Positions 7,410 to 10,873 of a stretch of 10,873 nucleotides of DNA are shown piece by piece. The notes beneath the pieces are model-generated. The model was not told the DNA's origin. It saw nothing but the letters and a program-made list of their open reading frames with translations, and ran no database searches. The DNA comes from Deltaproteobacteria bacterium (GTDB lineage: Bacteria; Myxococcota; UBA796; SXON01): assembly GCA_947483545.1 (NCBI GenBank), contig CANKNP010000170.1, forward strand, positions 1 to 10,873. The letters run 5' to 3'. How positions within the stretch are numbered: position 1 is the first letter of the stretch; each line of letters opens with the position of its first letter. A program made the translations under genes and the position numbers.

Positions 7410-7785
7410 GGGCGCGCGGCTATCTCGCGGGCCACGTCCGGGCCGCTTCGAAGATTGACGCCGCGCCCGTTCCGTGCGACGTTCACCGCGCAGGTGCCTC
7501 GGCACCCTCCTCTCCCGCTTTCCGCCTTTCCCACTCTCCCTCTCATCCCTCATAACCCTCTGGCCACCGTGTCCGCCGCGTGTCTCGCGGTCGTCGCTTC
7601 GGAGCCGTCTACTTCGTGGTCCGTCCCCCGCCCATCGCAGCCCCGCACGCACGTCCCTCCGTCGATTTGACGGATTGCCGGGGTCTTTCGCCGATGGTTG
7701 AATCAAGGACCCTTGAAGTCAAGCCACTCCGCAAGGGTGGCGGGCCTGCTCTCTCATCGCCGCCGGTGGTCGCCTGGAGATCCTC
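7410..7785. other. Divergent intergenic region between sulfotransferase and RNase E/G genes
   Basis: This 376-bp stretch carries the 5' leaders of both flanking genes. It holds a pyrimidine-rich tract at about 7505-7562, which is GA-rich on the sulfotransferase strand. A small hairpin (TCCGTC / GACGGA, 7658-7674) and overlapping alternative stems at 7703-7738 in the RNase leader are also present. I could not identify a convincing -35/-10 pair; TTGACG at 7667-7672 has no good partner at normal spacing. No gene is supported here. Confidence 0.6.
7703..7738 (+). promoter_or_regulatory. Mutually exclusive hairpins in RNase E/G leader (candidate)
   Basis: CCCTTG at 7710-7715 can pair upstream, within the near-palindrome TCAAGG-AC-CCTTGA (7703-7716). 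It can instead pair downstream with CAAGGGT at 7732-7738, giving a 7-bp stem ACCCTTG / CAAGGGT. The two pairings exclude each other. E. coli rne is known to autoregulate through its 5' leader, so a switch is conceivable, but no function is shown by sequence alone. Confidence 0.3.
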
Positions 7786-7788
7786 TTG
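7776..7788 (+). promoter_or_regulatory. Shine-Dalgarno and TTG start of the RNase E/G gene
   Basis: GGAGA at 7776-7780 is followed after five bases by TTG at 7786. The protein that follows begins GTEILVNSTGKETRVAL, which matches the usual RNase E/G N-terminus, so the rare TTG start is well supported. Confidence 0.75.
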
Positions 7789-9336
7789 GGCACCGAAATT
7801 CTGGTCAATTCTACCGGCAAGGAAACCCGCGTCGCGCTGATGGAAGGCTCGCAGCTCACGGAGCTGCACATCGATCGCGGGGTGGACCGCGGCTACGTCG
7901 GAAATGTCTACCTCGGCAAGGTCGTGCGTGTGCTACCCGGCATGCAAGCTTCTTTTGTGGACATCGGCATGGAGCGCGCTGCTTTCCTCTACGTCGGTGA
8001 CATCTACCCCCAGTTCCTGGACGGCAAGGGGGGCGACGACGACGACGCCGACGACACCGCGGATCGGGGCCTCGATGAGGACGCGACGGTCGCGGAGGAG
8101 GGTCCGCCCCGCAGCCAGCCTCGTCCCGGTCAGCCCGCGATCCAGGATCTGCTGAACGAAGGCCAGGAGATCGTCGTTCAGGTCGCGAAGGATCCGATCG
8201 GCACCAAAGGCGCCCGGGTCACGACGCACATCACGCTCCCCGGCCGCTACCTCGTGTTCATGCCGACCGTGGACCACGTCGGCATCTCCCGGCGAATCGA
8301 CCGCGACCGCGAGCGTCGTCGGCTGCGCGAGTTCGTGGACAAGAACCGGCCGAAGGGCGGCGGGTTCATCGTTCGGACGGTGTGCGCCACACAGACCAAC
8401 CAGACGTTGAAGACAGACATGAACTACCTGGTTGCGACCTGGGAAAAGGTCCAGGCCGCCGCGACCAGCAAGAAGGCGCCGGCCCCGCTCCACCTGGATC
8501 ACGGGCTCGTGCTTCGAATCGTTCGGGACGCCTTCCACGACGACGTGGACCGCATGGTCGTGGACAGCCCGAAGCTGTTCGACGAAGTGCAGGAATTCAT
8601 GCAGGAGTTCAGCCCCGAGCTGAAGGAGAAGGTGCATCTGTACCGGGGTGCGGAGCCGATGTTCGACAACTTCGGCGTGGAGAACGAGATTACTCGGGCC
8701 AGCTCGCGTCGCGTGTGGCTGAAGAGCGGTGGCTACCTGGTCATCGACCAGACCGAGGCGCTGACCGCGATCGACGTCAACTCTGGCAAGTTCGTCGGTA
8801 CGGCGAGCCTGGAGGAGACCACGTTGCGGGTGAACCTGGAGGCGGTCAAGGAGATCGTCTACCAGCTCCGGCTCCGGAACATCGGTGGGATCATCATCAT
8901 GGACCTCATCGACATGGACAAGGAGCAGAACCGGGACAAGGTGTACCGGGCGCTCGAAGAGGAGCTGAAGAAGGATCGGGCGCGCACCAACGTGCTCAAG
9001 ATCTCCGAGCTTGGACTTGTGCAGATGACGCGCAAGCGGGTCCAGGAGGACCTCGTCCGCTACCTGTCCGAGCCCTGCCCGGTGTGTGAGGGCCGCGGCC
9101 ACATCCGGTCCCGCCAGACGGTCTGCTACGAGGTGTTCCGCGAGCTGCAGCGTGAAACGACCCGGTCGTTGGCCGCGCAAACGCTGTATGTCAACGTGCA
9201 TCCGACCGTCGCCGACATGCTGTACGGCGAGGAGTTCACGGTGTTCGAGGCGGTCGAGGCACGGCTGGGCCGGAAGATCGTCGTCCGGGCACTGCAGCAT
9301 ATGCACCCGGAGAAATACGAGGTCTACGCTCGGTAA
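7786..9336 (+). CDS. rng: Ribonuclease E/G family endoribonuclease
   Basis: Mg-dependent single-strand endoribonuclease that processes rRNA and starts mRNA decay. The 516-residue protein covers the catalytic half only, like RNase G, without the long C-terminal scaffold of E. coli RNase E. An S1 RNA-binding domain spans about 38-155. The DNase I-like core carries the two metal-binding aspartates, Asp330 in TAIDVNSGKFVG and Asp373 in IIIMDLIDMD. Their 43-residue spacing equals that of D303 and D346 in E. coli RNase E. A CPVC motif (431-434) is the zinc-link pair used for dimerisation. The S1 domain has an acidic, then Pro/Arg/Gln-rich insertion (about 80-118) including GGDDDDADD. Translation starts at a TTG with a good Shine-Dalgarno. 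It appears to be monocistronic, with a 183-bp spacer before the next gene. Confidence 0.95.
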   Translation: MGTEILVNSTGKETRVALMEGSQLTELHIDRGVDRGYVGNVYLGKVVRVLPGMQASFVDIGMERAAFLYVGDIYPQFLDGKGGDDDDADDTADRGLDEDATVAEEGPPRSQPRPGQPAIQDLLNEGQEIVVQVAKDPIGTKGARVTTHITLPGRYLVFMPTVDHVGISRRIDRDRERRRLREFVDKNRPKGGGFIVRTVCATQTNQTLKTDMNYLVATWEKVQAAATSKKAPAPLHLDHGLVLRIVRDAFHDDVDRMVVDSPKLFDEVQEFMQEFSPELKEKVHLYRGAEPMFDNFGVENEITRASSRRVWLKSGGYLVIDQTEALTAIDVNSGKFVGTASLEETTLRVNLEAVKEIVYQLRLRNIGGIIIMDLIDMDKEQNRDKVYRALEEELKKDRARTNVLKISELGLVQMTRKRVQEDLVRYLSEPCPVCEGRGHIRSRQTVCYEVFRELQRETTRSLAAQTLYVNVHPTVADMLYGEEFTVFEAVEARLGRKIVVRALQHMHPEKYEVYAR

Positions 9337-9391
9337 GCAAGCGCCTCGGACGCAGGTAGAAAACCCGGGGAGTCCAAGGCCTTGTGCGGAG

Positions 9392-9462
9392 GATCCAGCA
9401 AATCCACGGGGCGATGATCTGCCGGAATCCGACAGATCTACGGGGCGATGATCCGCTGGATC
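9392..9462. repeat. 34-bp-period direct repeat inside nested inverted repeats
   Basis: Two 25-bp copies (9402-9426 and 9436-9460) share CGGGGCGATGATC and differ at three positions. They sit inside an outer inverted repeat GATCCAGC (9392-9399) / GCTGGATC (9455-9462). An inner pair, GATCTG (9416-9421) / CAGATC (9433-9438), nests within. The segment lies between the RNase gene and the next start. It could form a compact RNA structure, but there is no T tract to call it a terminator. Confidence 0.5.
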
Positions 9463-9510
9463 GTGTCCCTCCGGGCGCTTCGTCAGCCCCCGCGGTAGGC
9501 TCCCGGCAAC

Positions 9511-9522
9511 GGAGAGACCGTG
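9511..9522 (+). promoter_or_regulatory. Shine-Dalgarno and GTG start of the secreted protein gene
   Basis: GGAG at 9511-9514 is followed after five bases by GTG at 9520. The codons that follow directly encode a signal-peptide-like sequence, supporting this start. Confidence 0.75.
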
Positions 9523-10873
9523 GCCCTTGCCCTGTTGACGATGCTGCTGGTCTGGATCAACGCCGCCCTCGCCGGCGTGGTGCTCGTGCCCACCGCGCCG
9601 CTGATCGCGGACGGGCTCACCACCTCCACCGTGCGGCTCTACGCCAGCGGCGTCCCCAACCCCAAGGCGAAGATCAAGCCTGAGAGCGGCAAGATGGGCC
9701 CGATGATCTCGGGCGCGGACGGGGTGATGACGTTCCCGTTCACCCCGGCGGCGGCCACCGCCATCGGCGTCGTCAACCTGAAGGTGACGTTGAACGGCGA
9801 GGACACCGTGGTCCCCATCCCCGTCGTGCCGCCGATGGCGGGCAGGGTCACGATCAGCGTGGATCCGCCGGTCTTGTCGGCGCTCTCGTCGGCGACGATC
9901 CGCATCACCCCGCAGGCGTCAGGGCCGATCCTGGCCGATGGGCGGACGTTCAAGGTGGTCGCCTCCGCAGGGACGGTGGAGGCGGTCACGCCGGCGGGAG
10001 GGGGCGCCTGGGTCGCGCGCTACACCCCGCCGAAGGGCCTGGTCAAGCCCATGACCGTGGTGATCAGCGCCGGAGACGCAGCGGCCCCCGAAGCCCTCTG
10101 GGGGGTGGCCACCGTGCCGATCCTCTCGAAGCGCTCGATCAGCTTCGACGCGATGGCGGGCTCCTCCAACGTGCTCGTCGTCGGGGATCGTACCTACGGG
10201 CCGGTGATCGCCGCGCCTTCAGGCAAGGTGGCCTTTGAGGTCGATCTCGACCCCCGCCAGCCGAAAGGACAACTGACCACGATCAACCCCGACACGTCGA
10301 AGAAGGTCGGGGACGTCGACCTGCCGGAGGTGTCAGGCGCGACGCTTGCATGGCTGGCCGGCCGCACGATGATCCCCGCGGGCGCGACGATGGACCTGCG
10401 GATCGGGGCGAGCACCGGCGGGGTGATGAACACCGGCTCCATCCCGACGGTGACCACCAGCGGCGGGACCGTCTCCATCCCCGTGATCGACGGCGAGGCG
10501 TTCATGGTGAAGTACACCGCGCCCAACGCGCTCGGGGACATGACCCTGACAGCGACGCTCGGAGACAGCCGCGTGGAGGCCAAGATCCGCGTGGTCTCAG
10601 CGCCGGGGACCATGACCCTCGCGCTGGATCCCTCGGAGATCCCGACCGGTGGGACCTCGGTGAAGGTCATCGCGCGGCTGAAGGATGGCTCGGGCTCGGC
10701 GGTCGTGAACGGGGTGCCGGTGCTCGGCGTCGAGGGCGGAACCGCCGGGACGATCAAGAACAACGGCGATGGGAGCTACACATCGACGGTCAAGATGACC
10801 AGCTCCAAGATCAACCTGCTGCGGTGGTGGGGCATCCCGGCGATCGACGCCACCGGGCTCGCGCCGATTCGGC
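9520..10873 (+). CDS. Large secreted Ig-like/adhesin-type repeat protein (5' part)
   Basis: The frame is open for 451 codons from the GTG to the window edge with no stop, so the C-terminus is missing. The first residues, MALALLTMLLVWINAALA, form a signal peptide with likely cleavage after ALA (about 18). The rest is rich in Val, Thr, Gly and Ala and reads as successive beta-sandwich modules. Approximate bounds are 19-107, 108-208, 209-364 (perhaps two modules) and 365 onward. Openings such as ADGLTTSTVRLYASG and DPSEIPTGGTSVKVIARLKD, and NNGDGSYTSTVKM near the edge, are typical of bacterial Ig-like (invasin/filamin-like) domains. Such proteins usually act on the cell surface or in the envelope in adhesion or structure; no enzymatic motif is visible. 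Exact family and total length cannot be judged from this fragment. The antisense frames in this region are composition shadows. Confidence 0.8.
   Translation, partial: MALALLTMLLVWINAALAGVVLVPTAPLIADGLTTSTVRLYASGVPNPKAKIKPESGKMGPMISGADGVMTFPFTPAAATAIGVVNLKVTLNGEDTVVPIPVVPPMAGRVTISVDPPVLSALSSATIRITPQASGPILADGRTFKVVASAGTVEAVTPAGGGAWVARYTPPKGLVKPMTVVISAGDAAAPEALWGVATVPILSKRSISFDAMAGSSNVLVVGDRTYGPVIAAPSGKVAFEVDLDPRQPKGQLTTINPDTSKKVGDVDLPEVSGATLAWLAGRTMIPAGATMDLRIGASTGGVMNTGSIPTVTTSGGTVSIPVIDGEAFMVKYTAPNALGDMTLTATLGDSRVEAKIRVVSAPGTMTLALDPSEIPTGGTSVKVIARLKDGSGSAVVNGVPVLGVEGGTAGTIKNNGDGSYTSTVKMTSSKINLLRWWGIPAIDATGLAPIR

Noticed and set aside
7410..7706. N-terminal extension of the sulfotransferase by 99 codons
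   Set aside because: The extension is an Arg/Gly-rich translation of intergenic sequence unlike the family, and the start at 7409 gives a normal-length protein.
7933..9306. Long minus-strand open frame antisense to the RNase E/G gene
   Set aside because: It is a mirror of the RNase reading frame with low-complexity His/Leu/Asp content and no family features. The plus strand carries all catalytic motifs.
9639..10763. Minus-strand open frames at 9639-9989 and 10194-10763
   Set aside because: They are antisense to a continuous 451-codon plus-strand frame that has a Shine-Dalgarno and signal peptide.

Overview
The window is strongly GC-rich and densely coding. It looks like a chromosomal segment of a Gram-negative bacterium, most likely a deltaproteobacterium or myxobacterium (Myxococcota). 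The evidence is an overlapping lysS-lolC/E-lolD cluster (a gene order known from deltaproteobacteria), a Lol lipoprotein system that implies an outer membrane, GTG and TTG starts, and a large secreted Ig-like protein. The taxon is inferred; no rRNA or tRNA gene is present.

Left block, minus strand (bases 8-5676). In the order of transcription there is a membrane-anchored transglutaminase-like protein with an unusual domain make-up. A 17-bp perfect hairpin follows it. Then come lysyl-tRNA synthetase, a LolC/E-type permease and the LolD ATPase, with overlapping ends that suggest a translationally coupled operon running out of the left edge. The permease and ATPase would extract lipoproteins from the inner membrane for delivery to the outer membrane.

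Middle, no intact gene (5677-6296). Two separate repetitive structures lie here. The first is a 72-bp tandem repeat (2.4 copies) built of hairpins, starting 16 bases upstream of the transglutaminase start codon. The second is a miniature transposon-like element of about 294 bp. It has 15-bp perfect terminal inverted repeats resembling IS4 ends and 11-bp perfect flanking direct repeats. It contains a frameshifted, internally deleted remnant of an S23/four-helix-bundle gene.

Right block. A minus-strand sulfotransferase (6297-7409) is divergent from a plus-strand RNase E/G gene (7786-9336). They are separated by a 376-bp region with a pyrimidine-rich tract and possible alternative hairpins in the RNase leader. 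After the RNase there is a short repeat-containing spacer. Then comes the 5' part of a large secreted, beta-rich Ig-like/adhesin-type protein starting at a GTG (9520), which is still open at the right edge.

Most of the window is conserved housekeeping. The items most worth a second look are the IS4-like miniature element with its gene remnant, the 72-bp hairpin repeat, and the apparent fusion of a SecD P1-head-like domain to a KY-type transglutaminase.
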